DNA of 64,000 bases from Vibrio albus (GTDB taxonomy: Bacteria; Pseudomonadota; Gammaproteobacteria; Enterobacterales; Vibrionaceae), in contig NZ_QFWT01000005.1 in the NCBI RefSeq assembly GCF_003144035.1, forward strand, positions 62,001 to 126,000. The letters are read 5' to 3'. Under the pieces are notes generated by a model, which searched no databases, had not been told where the DNA came from, and was given only the letters and a program-made list of their open reading frames with translations. Position numbers and translations under genes: made by a program. The stretch's first letter is position 1, and each line of letters starts with the position of its first letter. Positions 1 through 8,863 of the stretch are shown here, in pieces.

Positions 1-516
1 GGCAAACAGTACCTGCGCCAGCAATACCCGCAGTTTCAGACCCGGGGCAATTTCGCTCATCAGGCCGAAATGCTGTTCTTCTGGGATACCCAGACCAAGC
101 AGCAGTTCGCCGGCGCGGGCTTCAGCCGAGTAACCATCCATCTCAGCGAATTCTGTTTCCAGATCACCGACACGCATACCGTCTTCATCCGACATTTCCG
201 GTAACGAGTAGATACGGTCACGCTCTTCTTTCACCAACCACAGCTCTTTATGACCCATGATCACGGTATCAATAACAGTATATTCTTCAAAAGCAAACTG
301 ATCTTGTCCCAGTTTTGCCATACGTTCATTTGGATCGGTTGAAACTGTGCCGGCGGAAGGCTCCAGCTCACCACCCAGAATTTTCATAAAGGTGGACTTT
401 CCGCAGCCATTCGCGCCGATAAGACCGTAGCGATTGCCATTACCAAATTTAATCGAGATGTTTTCAAACAATGGCTTATCGCCAAATTGCATGGTGATGT
501 TTGCAGTTGATAGCAC
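1..516 (-). CDS. ybiT: ABC-F family ATPase YbiT, N-terminal part (gene runs off the window)
   Basis: Only the first 172 codons are present. ABC-F proteins carry two ABC ATPase domains and no membrane domain; they bind the ribosomal E-site region and modulate translation. The protein reads [12 protein letters not shown] at the N-terminus and has Walker [10 protein letters not shown] at about residues 34-42, followed by the GLGIPEEQ stretch that precedes the first signature region. I choose the GTG at 514-516 because YbiT proteins begin with [11 protein letters not shown]; the next ATG lies inside that motif. No strong Shine-Dalgarno is visible. YbiT is preferred over Uup or EttA from the N-terminal sequence; the second ATPase domain cannot be checked here. 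Confidence 0.88.
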   Translation of the reverse strand, partial: MLSTANITMQFGDKPLFENISIKFGNGNRYGLIGANGCGKSTFMKILGGELEPSAGTVSTDPNERMAKLGQDQFAFEEYTVIDTVIMGHKELWLVKEERDRIYSLPEMSDEDGMRVGDLETEFAEMDGYSAEARAGELLLGLGIPEEQHFGLMSEIAPGLKLRVLLAQVLFA

Positions 517-546
517 AGGACATTCCAGGTTGGGTGGTAAACAAGA

Positions 547-572
547 AAAAGTTGGCATAAAGGCCAACTTTT
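547..572 (-). terminator. Intrinsic terminator of the DUF445 gene
   Basis: Ten-base stem AAAAGTTGGC / GCCAACTTTT with a six-base loop. Read on the minus strand it is followed by a short T run. It lies about 80 bases past the DUF445 stop and about 30 bases before the ybiT GTG, so it could also act as a leader attenuator for ybiT. Confidence 0.6.
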
Positions 573-598
573 CAAACTCGGGCTATATTAACAGCTTT

Positions 599-614
599 TG
601 TGATTGATATCACT
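599..614. promoter_or_regulatory. CRP-like site
   Basis: TGTGA-TTGATA-TCACT matches nine of ten bases of the CRP half-site consensus TGTGA-N6-TCACA. It lies between the DUF445 stop and ybiT, about 83 bases upstream of the ybiT start, so ybiT is the only plausible target. Seen by eye only; no score was computed. Confidence 0.35.
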
Positions 615-653
615 CTTTGTCAGAGCCATCTATTCGATAGCGGCAGGATAACA

Positions 654-1358
654 TTAAGCGATGAAAGAGGAGATCACACCGATAAGGCCGCCAAAGACGC
701 CACCCCATACGACAAGCCAGCCCAGGTGCTGCTTAATCATCTTCTGCACCATTTCTTTGACCAGTTTAGGCGTAAGCTCCTGCAGTCGCTGATCGATGAT
801 GTTTTCGATATTATCGCGGATTTCGTCCATCATTTGCGGCTGTTCAAACTGATTTTTTAATGCGTTTTTGACGGCATCGCTTCGACTGATTTCAACCACG
901 GACTCCTGCATTTTTTCCACAAAGGGTTGTTTCAACGGCTGAAGTGCCTCTGTGCCTCCAAACATGGCCAGCATTCCGCCAAAAGAAGAGTTAGCAATCA
1001 CGTCGACCAAAGAATCGAAGGTGGGATTAAAGTCTATACTTTGTATTATTGGTTGCAGGTCGATTTTAGCGTTCCCGGCGATCTCTTTATTCAGAAAACG
1101 GTCAATGTTATTGCTGGTAAAAAACTGTTCCATCATCAGCCTTTTTATTGCCGCTTTAAATTCTTCAAAGCGAGCCGGAATAACACCGGATCCGTAAAGA
1201 CCGGGTACCTTTTCAAACAGCATATGAACGGCCAGCCAGTTGGTTATTGCCCCGGAAAAAGCAAAAAGGCCGGCATAAAGGGCAAGCTGATTGCCGGTCT
1301 GGTAGCCTGCGGCAAGCAGTAAAAGTGCGAGAATGTTGGTAATGAAGCTTTTATTCAT
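654..1358 (-). CDS. DUF445 family membrane protein
   Basis: A 234-residue protein of the DUF445 family (the family of Bacillus YheB, function unknown). The N-terminus holds two hydrophobic segments (about residues 5-20 and 26-48, with the typical FAFSGAITNWLAVHMLFE stretch), the centre is amphipathic and charged, and the C-terminus ends in a third hydrophobic segment (HLGWLVVWGGVFGG...). The motif GSGVIPARFEEFKAAI after the second segment is typical of the family. The ATG at 1356-1358 is preceded by GGA at a suitable distance. It stands alone, with its own terminator downstream. Function is not known; a role at the envelope is inferred from topology only. Confidence 0.85.
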   Translation of the reverse strand: MNKSFITNILALLLLAAGYQTGNQLALYAGLFAFSGAITNWLAVHMLFEKVPGLYGSGVIPARFEEFKAAIKRLMMEQFFTSNNIDRFLNKEIAGNAKIDLQPIIQSIDFNPTFDSLVDVIANSSFGGMLAMFGGTEALQPLKQPFVEKMQESVVEISRSDAVKNALKNQFEQPQMMDEIRDNIENIIDQRLQELTPKLVKEMVQKMIKQHLGWLVVWGGVFGGLIGVISSFIA

Positions 1359-1552
1359 AGTAAATCCGTTATCTGTTCAGATAAAAACTGGCGAGATTTT
1401 AAAAAAGATAGTGAGATAAAGAAAGCTTTTAGTTAATGGGATCTCTTCGTGTTTTTAGCTAAGAAAGTCAGGAAATTACTATTAACTTAAAAGCAGAAAT
1501 TATAGTTTGATATATACTAACTGCATGATTTGGCATGAACTATGGTGAGCAT

Positions 1553-1819
1553 ATGTCGAAAACAGCAAAGATTAATAATGAAGATAAGCTGTTTAAAAAA
1601 GCGCTGGAAGTCGGTTGCAAGATGGCAGAGATGCAGGGATTCCCGTTAACAAATAAAAATACGTCTCCGGCAATTAAGGCGAAAGCTGTGTATTTATTTC
1701 TGGTGGAAGTTAACCAGATTACCCCACTTCCGGCTGACAAATTAGATGGAAAGAACATTAAAAAGCGCCTGGCGCTCTGGATTCATCACGCGTTGCCAGA
1801 CGATGATCCTTTGAAGTAG
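1553..1819 (+). CDS. DUF5062 family small protein
   Basis: A soluble protein of 88 residues beginning MSKTAKINNEDKLFKKALEV. It resembles the DUF5062 family found in Vibrio and relatives, of unknown function. An upstream in-frame ATG at 1535 exists, but the ATG at 1553 is preceded by GGTGAG and gives the expected family N-terminus. It has no signal peptide or membrane segment and seems monocistronic. The family call is from memory of the sequence pattern and is moderately sure. Confidence 0.7.
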   Translation: MSKTAKINNEDKLFKKALEVGCKMAEMQGFPLTNKNTSPAIKAKAVYLFLVEVNQITPLPADKLDGKNIKKRLALWIHHALPDDDPLK

Positions 1820-1933
1820 GTCATGCTGCTTTAGTCGCCAACGGGAGCGACATGTCAGATTCTGTGTAGATTGCCACTCTCGTTTAGTACGTACATGTCC
1901 TATGGATCGGGGATGTACAAAGGAGTAACGAGA

Positions 1934-4573
1934 ATGGTATCCGTACAGGTGAATGCAGATAAAAACAATCTGGATCCTTTGTCTGGATTGACGCAAAAAG
2001 AAGCCGAGAAGAGGCTAAAAAAATTTGGGCCTAACTGCTTACCTTCTCCTCCTTTGGCGGGGCCTTTGATCATCTTTTTGCGTCAATTTCTGAGTCCGTT
2101 TATTTATATTCTGTTTATTGCCGCAGTGGCGTCCTTTCTTCTTGGTCAGAACCCAAGTGGTATTTTTATTCTCGCTGTACTGTTTCTTAATGCCATTATC
2201 GGCACCATACAGGAGTACTCCGCACAACGTTCCGCCGCTGCCCTTCGCAATATGGTGAAAGGGGAGACTCACGTGATTCGTGATGGGATAGGGCAGACTA
2301 TCAATGTTGAGGATGTGGTTCCGGGTGATCTGGTTATATTGTCCTCGGGTGACAAAGTGCCGGCCGATGTGCGGTTATTGTCGAGTCAGAACCTGGCCAT
2401 TGACGAATCCCTGCTTACCGGGGAATCGCTGGCTGTCAGTAAAAATGCGCAGGCAGACGTGGCGGATGACGCACCATTATCAGAAAGGGTCAACCAGTGT
2501 TTTGCCAGTAGTATTATCACTCATGGGCGGGCACAGGCTATTGTGACTGCCACAGCGACGAATACTGAAATTGGTAAGATTGCCAGCCATGTTACTCAGG
2601 AGCGAGTCTCTGAGCCACCTTTGATGATCAGAATTCGTCGTTTTACCTATCAGGTTGCCGGGGGCATATTTGTCGCAATCTTAGGCCTGACTCTTATGAT
2701 GCTATTAAAAGGGGGCTATGACAGAGAAGCGATTATTCTGATGACAATAGGCTTAGCGGTTTCTGTTATTCCTGAAGGCTTGCCTGCTGCTCTGACGGTT
2801 GCATTGGCCATAGGTATGCGTCGTATGGCGAGAGCTAATGTCATCATACGTAAGCTTGTTGCTGTGGAAGGGCTTGGTTCTTGTACCTTTATCTGTTCTG
2901 ACAAAACCGGCACATTAACGGTAAATGAACTGACAGTCCATCAGGTCGTACTGCCGGATAACAACATTTACCGCGTTACCGGAGAAGGAGTTTCACCCGG
3001 GGGTAAGATTTGCGGTGATACAGAAAAAAAGCATTTACGTCAGTTGTGTATTGCCGGTGTATTAGCCAATGAAAGCCACCTGGATTATGCCGGAGGAGAG
3101 TGGGTTTCAGACGGTGATATCGTTGATATTGCCTTTCTTGTGCTGGCGAAGAAGTTAGGCATATCGATAAAAGACCTCAGACGTCGCCAAACCCAGATTG
3201 AACTCATCCCATATGAACCAGAAAAAGCCTACTGCGGCAGTGTTAACGTTGACGGTGATACCGCATGGCTTTATGCCAAAGGCAGCCCGGAAAAAATGCT
3301 GTCCATGTGCAATAGAATGCAAACCGAACAGGGGCCGGTGGATATTGACAGGCAGTTGCTAGAGACACAGTTCGAGTCTCTGGCAACTCAGGGTTACCGG
3401 CTAATTGCGTTAGCGAAAAGGGAAATTACCGTAAATGGGCAGCGCAAACTGGAACAGATGTGTTTTCTCGGTATGGTCGCCATGATAGACCCGGTCCGTA
3501 AAGAAGCGTGCTCGGCTCTTGATCGTTGTCGTTCTGCAGGGGTTGAAGTTGCCATGGTGACCGGAGATCACCCCGCTACTGCTAAGTCTATTGCGATGGA
3601 GCTTGGGCTTTGTCAGGAAGAGGATCAGGTTGTTACCGGGAGCATTATTCAACAGACTATTATCAAAGGGCAAACTGCTTTTGATGAGCTGATTCGTCCG
3701 GCACGTGTATTTGCACGAATAGAGCCGCAGCAAAAGGAGCTGATTGTTGATAGCTTTATGCGGCAGAACCACTTTGTTGCTGTGACTGGTGACGGCGTTA
3801 ATGATGCCCCGGCTATGCGACGGGCTAACACCGGTGTAGCCATGGGTAAGCGGGGAACCGATGTGGCAAAAGAGACCGCGGATCTTATTATTACCGATGA
3901 TAATTTCGCTTCTATCGTATCTGGTATAGAGCAGGGGCGGGTTGTCTATAACAATATCCGAAAGGTTATCGCTCTGCTGATAGCCACTGGGTTTTCTGCC
4001 ATTTTGTTGTTCTTTCTGACGGTAGTTGCTGGTTTACCAATGCCGATGATTGCGGTGCAGCTGCTCTGGCTTAACCTAGTGGCAAATGGTCTGCAGGATG
4101 TCGCTCTGGCCTTCGAGCCAAAAGAAGGCAATGAACTGACCCACAGTCCCAGAAACCCGAGTGAACCGGTATTCGACAAAAAGCTGATAGAACATGTTCT
4201 TATATCTGGCACTGTCATGGGTGGATTGGCCTTTCTTAATTACTTTCTGGCTCTACGGTCTGGTGAAAGCGTTGAACAGGTGAGAAACCTGACACTTATG
4301 CTGATGGTTATTTTTGGTAATATTCACGCACTGAACAGCCGTTCGGAAACCCGCTCGCTTTTTGCTCTGCCCATCAAAACAAATCTGTTTTTAATGTGCG
4401 CCGTTCCTCTCGCGCAACTGGTGCATATTGCGGCCATGTATACGCCGGGCCTCAGCGACATTCTGGAAATTCAGCCTATATCCCTGCGGCAGTGGGGGCA
4501 GCTTCTATTCATTGCTTTAAGCCTGTTAGTGGTTGAGGAAATCCACAAGTGGTGGCGTCGTAAAGAAATATGA
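1934..4573 (+). CDS. Cation-transporting P-type ATPase (P2 class, Ca2+/Mg2+-like)
   Basis: An 879-residue inner-membrane ion pump. In order: N-terminal cation-ATPase domain, first membrane pair, actuator domain with LLTGES, PEGLP in the ion-binding helix, phosphorylation motif CSDKTGTLT with Asp near residue 323, nucleotide-domain KGSPE, hinge TGDGVNDAPA, and six C-terminal membrane segments. PEGLP and the long C-terminal membrane domain place it in the P2 group (Ca2+, Mg2+ or Na+/K+-like); the ion cannot be fixed from sequence. I choose the ATG at 1934 because AAGGAG lies eight bases upstream; an upstream ATG at 1871 would add 21 atypical residues. A hairpin follows the gene at 4716. Confidence 0.9.
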   Translation: MVSVQVNADKNNLDPLSGLTQKEAEKRLKKFGPNCLPSPPLAGPLIIFLRQFLSPFIYILFIAAVASFLLGQNPSGIFILAVLFLNAIIGTIQEYSAQRSAAALRNMVKGETHVIRDGIGQTINVEDVVPGDLVILSSGDKVPADVRLLSSQNLAIDESLLTGESLAVSKNAQADVADDAPLSERVNQCFASSIITHGRAQAIVTATATNTEIGKIASHVTQERVSEPPLMIRIRRFTYQVAGGIFVAILGLTLMMLLKGGYDREAIILMTIGLAVSVIPEGLPAALTVALAIGMRRMARANVIIRKLVAVEGLGSCTFICSDKTGTLTVNELTVHQVVLPDNNIYRVTGEGVSPGGKICGDTEKKHLRQLCIAGVLANESHLDYAGGEWVSDGDIVDIAFLVLAKKLGISIKDLRRRQTQIELIPYEPEKAYCGSVNVDGDTAWLYAKGSPEKMLSMCNRMQTEQGPVDIDRQLLETQFESLATQGYRLIALAKREITVNGQRKLEQMCFLGMVAMIDPVRKEACSALDRCRSAGVEVAMVTGDHPATAKSIAMELGLCQEEDQVVTGSIIQQTIIKGQTAFDELIRPARVFARIEPQQKELIVDSFMRQNHFVAVTGDGVNDAPAMRRANTGVAMGKRGTDVAKETADLIITDDNFASIVSGIEQGRVVYNNIRKVIALLIATGFSAILLFFLTVVAGLPMPMIAVQLLWLNLVANGLQDVALAFEPKEGNELTHSPRNPSEPVFDKKLIEHVLISGTVMGGLAFLNYFLALRSGESVEQVRNLTLMLMVIFGNIHALNSRSETRSLFALPIKTNLFLMCAVPLAQLVHIAAMYTPGLSDILEIQPISLRQWGQLLFIALSLLVVEEIHKWWRRKEI

Positions 4574-4715
4574 GGAGAGCCAGATGTATTCTTTACTGAG
4601 CATCAACCAGAATCTGACAAATTTCTATATTGCCTGAATATACTGAATAAACGGTATAAGTGACCGTGTTTCTTTAAGATGAATCGATACGAATACTGTT
4701 TGTATTTGCCCAAAG

Positions 4716-4738
4716 ATGAGACTGGCTGTCAGTCTCAT
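4716..4738 (+). terminator. Possible terminator hairpin after the P-type ATPase
   Basis: ATGAGACTG / CAGTCTCAT, nine base pairs with a GCTGT loop, followed by a weakly T-rich stretch. It lies 143 bases after the ATPase stop and before the next gene on the same strand. Confidence 0.45.
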
Positions 4739-4799
4739 TAATTGATGAATATATCAATCTATACTTACCAGTAAGCTCGATAAAAGAAGAGGAAAACCA

Positions 4800-5162
4800 A
4801 TGAAAAAATTATTACTTCTTACGACGTTGATAGCCTCTTGTAGTGTGATGGCTGAAAAACCTTCATGGGCGGGAAAAGGAAAACCAGACTCTGATAACCT
4901 GCGAGAAAATTCAGGACTAATGGTCGGTCTGGACTGTGAAGCGGGCGATGATGCCTGTAAAGAAAGGCTCAAACAGCGGCAGGAATTTGAGAAAGAGCAA
5001 CAGAAGCGATCTGCTGAACAGCGTAAAGAGAGAATAAAGCAGAAAGAGGAACACCTGAAAGAGCTTGATAAGCGCCGCGAAGAGCAACAGAAAAAGATGC
5101 TGGAGCTGGAAGAAGAACGCTTGAAACTGCAAGAAGAACTGGAAAGAGAAAGAGCTCTGTAA
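4800..5162 (+). CDS. Exported, highly charged coiled-coil protein
   Basis: A 120-residue protein not assigned to a family. Residues 1-18 form a signal peptide (MKKLLLLTTLIASCSVMA) with likely cleavage after VMA; the Cys at residue 14 is not in a convincing lipobox. After a short region containing two cysteines (DCEAGDDAC, possibly a disulphide), residues 55-120 are almost only Glu, Lys, Arg, Gln and Leu in heptad-like order, a long coiled coil. The ATG is preceded by AGAGGAAAA. It converges on the OmpA-like gene with a hairpin between. Likely periplasmic; role unknown. Confidence 0.7.
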   Translation: MKKLLLLTTLIASCSVMAEKPSWAGKGKPDSDNLRENSGLMVGLDCEAGDDACKERLKQRQEFEKEQQKRSAEQRKERIKQKEEHLKELDKRREEQQKKMLELEEERLKLQEELERERAL

Positions 5163-5174
5163 GTGCATGAAAAC

Positions 5175-5191
5175 GGCCCCGGATAGGGGCC
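5175..5191. terminator. Short GC-rich hairpin between convergent genes
   Basis: GGCCCC-GGATA-GGGGCC sits between the convergent stops at 5162 and 5202. The stem is only six pairs and no T run follows, so its strength as a bidirectional terminator is uncertain. Confidence 0.4.
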
Positions 5192-5201
5192 TGTTATGCA
5201 G

Positions 5202-5879
5202 TTACTTATTTAGGGGAAGAATACTGATCTCAACCCGACGGTTACAGCGGCGTCCGGTCGATGTGTTGTTTTCGCAAATCGGATAACGCTCACCCATGCC
5301 CTGAATCATCATTCGTGTGGCGGCTACATTCTGTCCGCTTAAATAAGCCCGAACTGAATTCGCACGTTTCTCCGATAAAGTCTGGTTATAGCTGTCGCTG
5401 CCAGTACTGTCTGTATGGCCTGTAATCAGTAGTTGGGTATCAGGGTATTCCACCAGAATACGGGCAACACCATTTAGCGTGTTATAGATACTGGTATCCA
5501 GATAGTAGGAATCAGACTGGAAGCCGATACCGTTTTCCATCACCAGAACCAGCTGGTTTTCACTCACACGTCGTACCTGAACACCAGAGTTCAGCAGTTC
5601 TTGGCGCAAGGCGGCTTCCTGCTGATCAAAGTAATAACCGACCCCGGCTCCTACAGCGGCACCACCGGCGGCACCAACAATCGCACGTCTACGGCGCTCT
5701 TTGGCACTATCTCCCGTAGCCAGCCCGGCAATCGCTCCGGCAACGGCACCAATAATCGCACCTTGTGTAGCAGAGTTGGTTTCCATTTCACCAGTGGTGG
5801 CATTTTGTCGTTGTGTCGATGTGGATTCACAGGCGGTCAGAGAAAAAATAATGGCTAAGAAAAGTGCTAGCTTTTTCAT
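5202..5879 (-). CDS. OmpA-family lipoprotein with glycine zipper (YiaD-like)
   Basis: A 225-residue outer-membrane lipoprotein. Lipobox FSLTAC puts the lipidated Cys near residue 17. Residues 38-90 form a Gly/Ala-rich glycine zipper (GAIIGAVAGAIAG, GAAGGAAVGAGVG). Residues 110-225 are an OmpA-like peptidoglycan-binding domain with the TGHTDSTGSDSYNQTLSEKR signature and the C-terminal RRVEI motif. Such proteins tether the outer membrane to the cell wall. The architecture matches E. coli YiaD. It appears monocistronic. The specific name is uncertain, since Vibrio genomes hold several paralogues. Confidence 0.88.
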   Translation of the reverse strand: MKKLALFLAIIFSLTACESTSTQRQNATTGEMETNSATQGAIIGAVAGAIAGLATGDSAKERRRRAIVGAAGGAAVGAGVGYYFDQQEAALRQELLNSGVQVRRVSENQLVLVMENGIGFQSDSYYLDTSIYNTLNGVARILVEYPDTQLLITGHTDSTGSDSYNQTLSEKRANSVRAYLSGQNVAATRMMIQGMGERYPICENNTSTGRRCNRRVEISILPLNK

Positions 5880-6159
5880 TTTAGTTCCTTACAGATTTAA
5901 GCTTAATCAGCATTATAAGTCATTGTCGATACCGCTAAGTATAGCGGAATAAGATAAAAATAAGGTCATAGAAGTGTAATTTAGACAAGGAAGAATGAAC
6001 CAACCTCTTAAAAGGTAAACAGTTATCTTTGTCATCTATATCTACACCTTTGTTCTCATCCCTTATGTGCTTTCTTTTAGGGTGTTTTTATTTTCAGCCG
6101 AGTAGGTCTTAATGGCTTCAGGCGAGAGTGTGTCCTAATGAGAGAAGGAAGAGAAAACC

Positions 6160-7245
6160 ATGAATAAACGCCAGCGTGAACAGGTAGAGTTCGATGAGAG
6201 TGGTAAGAATATGGTTGTCGGAGAGGCAGAACGCTGTCCGGTGCCTCCTGACACTTTAGCGCAGATGACCGCCGGATCAGATTATGTTGTTCAGGTGATT
6301 GAATCCGGACTTACGGCTGAAATTTTCCGTATCCGGGTGAGTGGGCAGGATTACACGTTAAAGAAAAAGCGTCCGATTGCGAAAGTGAATAATATTGACG
6401 GCAAATACTCATTTCTTAATGAAGTACAACGGCGTCATGATTTTGAGCAGTTGAAATCCCAGCCGGTCTGGAAGCAGGCATTCTCTAGTATTGTTAATAC
6501 CGTTTATGCCGACTACCGCCTTGGTATTATTCTTTCTCCATGGATTGAAGGGGAGCCGGTTAAGAAGGTAGACAACGCTTTCCTGACACAGTTGCTGCAA
6601 GTGTTGACGGCCTGTGAGAAAAACGGCTTGATGGAATGGGATTTATGCAGCGGAAATATGCTGGTCGATCACAATGGAAAGCTTTGGCTGTTCGACTTTG
6701 GTTATATGTACCCGTTTGATCCGTTGAAAGAATTTAACAGTAATGGTCTTTCTGATCCTATATTCCATGCGGTGGAGCGGTTTGAAACGCGTTTCTTCTT
6801 CGGTTGGTTGTTACGGCAATCATTCCCGGAAGAAGAACAGTTATCTCTATTCAAAGAGTTGAAGCAGGCTGCTGTGACGGCTTATCGAGATAAAATTGAC
6901 TGGTTGGTGGATAATGGGGCTGAGAGTCGGGTGATCCGTCATGTCGAAAGTATGGTCCTGTTATGGCAAGAAGCTCTGGAGAATCATGAGGCGCTGGAGA
7001 ATACTTTTCGTCTTGAAGCCTTCCGTTCCCATGTTCTCGATATTGAAGATGATCTCCATGGTGAATCTTGTACGTCACTGACACTGAAGCGGATTGATTA
7101 TGTGATGACCGCTTTAGAAAGTCGCTATACCTATCTGCGGGAGAATGGTGCTCTATTTTATGCCAATGAAGATAAGTCTCAGGATGAGTTGCTACTTTTG
7201 TACCGAGACAAACAGAAACTCGCTCACTCTTTTCAGTTAAGTTAG
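6160..7245 (+). CDS. Protein-kinase-like phosphotransferase
   Basis: A 361-residue soluble protein with a kinase-like fold (RIO/LPS-kinase/aminoglycoside phosphotransferase superfamily). Visible elements: a lysine cluster YTLKKKRP near residues 65-72 (candidate ATP-binding Lys), FLNEVQ with Glu88, catalytic loop WDLCSGN with Asp161 and Asn166, and the metal-binding DFG at 179-181. The histidine of the usual HxD is replaced by Trp. The C-terminal third is helical with no recognised motif. The ATG follows GAAGGAAGAG. It precedes psiE with a 120-base gap. The substrate is unknown; a small molecule, lipid or protein are all possible. Confidence 0.7.
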   Translation: MNKRQREQVEFDESGKNMVVGEAERCPVPPDTLAQMTAGSDYVVQVIESGLTAEIFRIRVSGQDYTLKKKRPIAKVNNIDGKYSFLNEVQRRHDFEQLKSQPVWKQAFSSIVNTVYADYRLGIILSPWIEGEPVKKVDNAFLTQLLQVLTACEKNGLMEWDLCSGNMLVDHNGKLWLFDFGYMYPFDPLKEFNSNGLSDPIFHAVERFETRFFFGWLLRQSFPEEEQLSLFKELKQAAVTAYRDKIDWLVDNGAESRVIRHVESMVLLWQEALENHEALENTFRLEAFRSHVLDIEDDLHGESCTSLTLKRIDYVMTALESRYTYLRENGALFYANEDKSQDELLLLYRDKQKLAHSFQLS

Positions 7246-7368
7246 ATTTTGAAAAAGAAACACGCTTTAGCAAAAAAAGATAGGGTAGCCTGACCCGTGA
7301 ATGGAACAGTTGACCTTATGTGATAATAACAATTATTCTGGTTATATCGTCAATCAGGGATGAGTTGT

Positions 7369-7851
7369 ATGGAAACGAATTTGCCGAAAAACTTCACCAG
7401 AATGTTTTTAAAGATATACCATATTGTTGAAGCGATACTTCTGGTCGCTATCACATTAGCGACCTTATTCGCTATAAGTAATGAATTTCTCCATGTCTTT
7501 ACTGAACAGAGTGTTTTACTCACCGATATTCTGCTGATGTTTATCTATCTGGAAGTACTTTCCATGGTGCAGCAGTTTGTGACTCACGGCAAAATCCCGG
7601 TTAGATACCCGATTTACATTGCGATTATGGCCATTGCCCGTTACATCACGCTGGGAATGAAAGAGCTGGATGGGGTCTTTGTCGTTTGGTTATCTCTTGC
7701 CGCATTGATTCTTGCTATAGCAACGTTGGTGATTCGTTTAGGGCACTATTACTGGCCATATGAAAGAATAGTGAAACGCTACCACCCTCTGGACCGGAAA
7801 TTGGCCCAGCGGGGAGAGAGCAGAGTCGATATAAAGGAGGAGGTTGATTAG
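7369..7851 (+). CDS. psiE: Phosphate-starvation-inducible PsiE family membrane protein
   Basis: A 160-residue inner-membrane protein with four hydrophobic segments and the PsiE family core (IYLEVLSMVQQFV, IPVRYPIYIAIMAIARYI). PsiE is induced by phosphate starvation in E. coli; its function is unknown. I choose the ATG at 7369: AGGG at 7356-7359 is nine bases upstream, while the ATG at 7360 would abut it directly. The gene ends one base before the convergent SDR stop. No Pho box was recognised upstream. Confidence 0.88.
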   Translation: METNLPKNFTRMFLKIYHIVEAILLVAITLATLFAISNEFLHVFTEQSVLLTDILLMFIYLEVLSMVQQFVTHGKIPVRYPIYIAIMAIARYITLGMKELDGVFVVWLSLAALILAIATLVIRLGHYYWPYERIVKRYHPLDRKLAQRGESRVDIKEEVD

Positions 7852-7852
7852 A

Positions 7853-8527
7853 TTATTCTAATTCTACTGGCGGGCGGAATGTCATGTCATGCATGACCAC
7901 GTCGTCCGGTAGTTCAAGAATACAGTTAATCGTCTTCGCGACGCTTTCTGCACTCATATATTGTGGACGTTCGGCCTCACGGAAGTTGGTATCAGTGCCT
8001 CCCGGAAACAGGGTAGTGACTTTAATGCCGTGAGGCTGGGCTTCTTTCATCAGTACGGCACTGAAACCCGCAAAGCCTTGCTTCATTGCCGTATAAATAC
8101 TCATTGTTTCGTTAGAGCGCTTCGCCACGGTGCTGGCGACATTGATGATATAACCTTGATTCACCGGCTTCATCACCTTGAGCGCTTCCCGGCTCAACAG
8201 GGCCGGTGCCCGCAAATTGATGGCATACTGCTCTTCAAATTCATCCAGAGTAAATTCATCAATCGGACATTTTCTGGAAATCATACCGGCATTGTTGACC
8301 AGTACATCCAGAGTTCCCAGCTTTTGACACGCCTCTTTAAACATGTTGATTGTCTGGGCGGGATCACTCAAATCAGCGGCAATGGTATGACAATGAGTTA
8401 AAGACTGCAGTTCAGCCAGTTTCTCTTGATTGCGCCCCGTAGCGACAAGAGTATGTCCTTTTTCAGATAGAAGTTTTGTCAGCGCATAGCCGATACCGCT
8501 GGTGGCTCCTGTGATCAATATATTCAT
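7853..8527 (-). CDS. Short-chain dehydrogenase/reductase
   Basis: A 224-residue classical SDR. It shows the N-terminal cofactor motif TGATSGIG, the NNAG motif after a DVLV strand, and the catalytic Ser (NVAS) and YxxxK (YTAMK). The first strand ends ILITG and is followed by ATGRN, where Arg suggests NADP(H) rather than NAD(H). The substrate is unknown. The ATG at 8525-8527 is chosen because AGGGA lies seven bases upstream; an upstream in-frame ATG at 8554 would precede this site. It is convergent with psiE. Confidence 0.88.
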   Translation of the reverse strand: MNILITGATSGIGYALTKLLSEKGHTLVATGRNQEKLAELQSLTHCHTIAADLSDPAQTINMFKEACQKLGTLDVLVNNAGMISRKCPIDEFTLDEFEEQYAINLRAPALLSREALKVMKPVNQGYIINVASTVAKRSNETMSIYTAMKQGFAGFSAVLMKEAQPHGIKVTTLFPGGTDTNFREAERPQYMSAESVAKTINCILELPDDVVMHDMTFRPPVELE

Positions 8528-8707
8528 ATGCAGTCCCTGTAGAAATAAAGTCATATATCAGTGAATGCTACTGTAACATACCGTATCCGATATTGGAGGT
8601 GACGGAATGGTTCAAGCCTTGTGAGTTGCCGGTTTTCTATTCTGTGTGGCAGAGTGAGAAGAATCTTTAGATAATGGCCTGAATTCATAGTAGTATTCAG
8701 AGCCACA

Positions 8708-8790
8708 TAGTCGGGGTGCCGAAAGGCTGAGATCGCAAGTTGCGAGACCCGTTGAACCTGATTCAGTTAATACTGGCGTAGGGAACTATA
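8708..8790 (+). ncRNA. TPP (THI-element) riboswitch
   Basis: The conserved THI elements appear in order: GGGGTGCC, GGCTGAGA, ACCCGTTGAACCTGATTC and TACTGGCGTAGGGAAC. Together they form the thiamine pyrophosphate aptamer. Downstream, AAGAGATA (8799-8806) pairs with TATCTCTT (8816-8823), and CTCTT at 8792 can pair with AAGAG instead, giving a plausible expression platform. No T run follows the hairpin, so control of translation initiation of thiD is more likely than termination. Confidence 0.95.
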
Positions 8791-8863
8791 ACTCTTGTAA
8801 GAGATAGTGTATCCATATCTCTTTGATGGAATAGGTTCCTGCATGCCAGTGTGAGGAGCTTAT

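Noticed and set aside
600-860. Open frame on the plus strand opposite the DUF445 gene
   Set aside because: It overlaps the 3' end of a clear DUF445 gene on the other strand and its product resembles no protein; a shadow frame.
8598-8632. Short leader peptide frame (MVQAL) before the TPP riboswitch
   Set aside because: Only five codons, with no regulatory codons and an explained riboswitch downstream.
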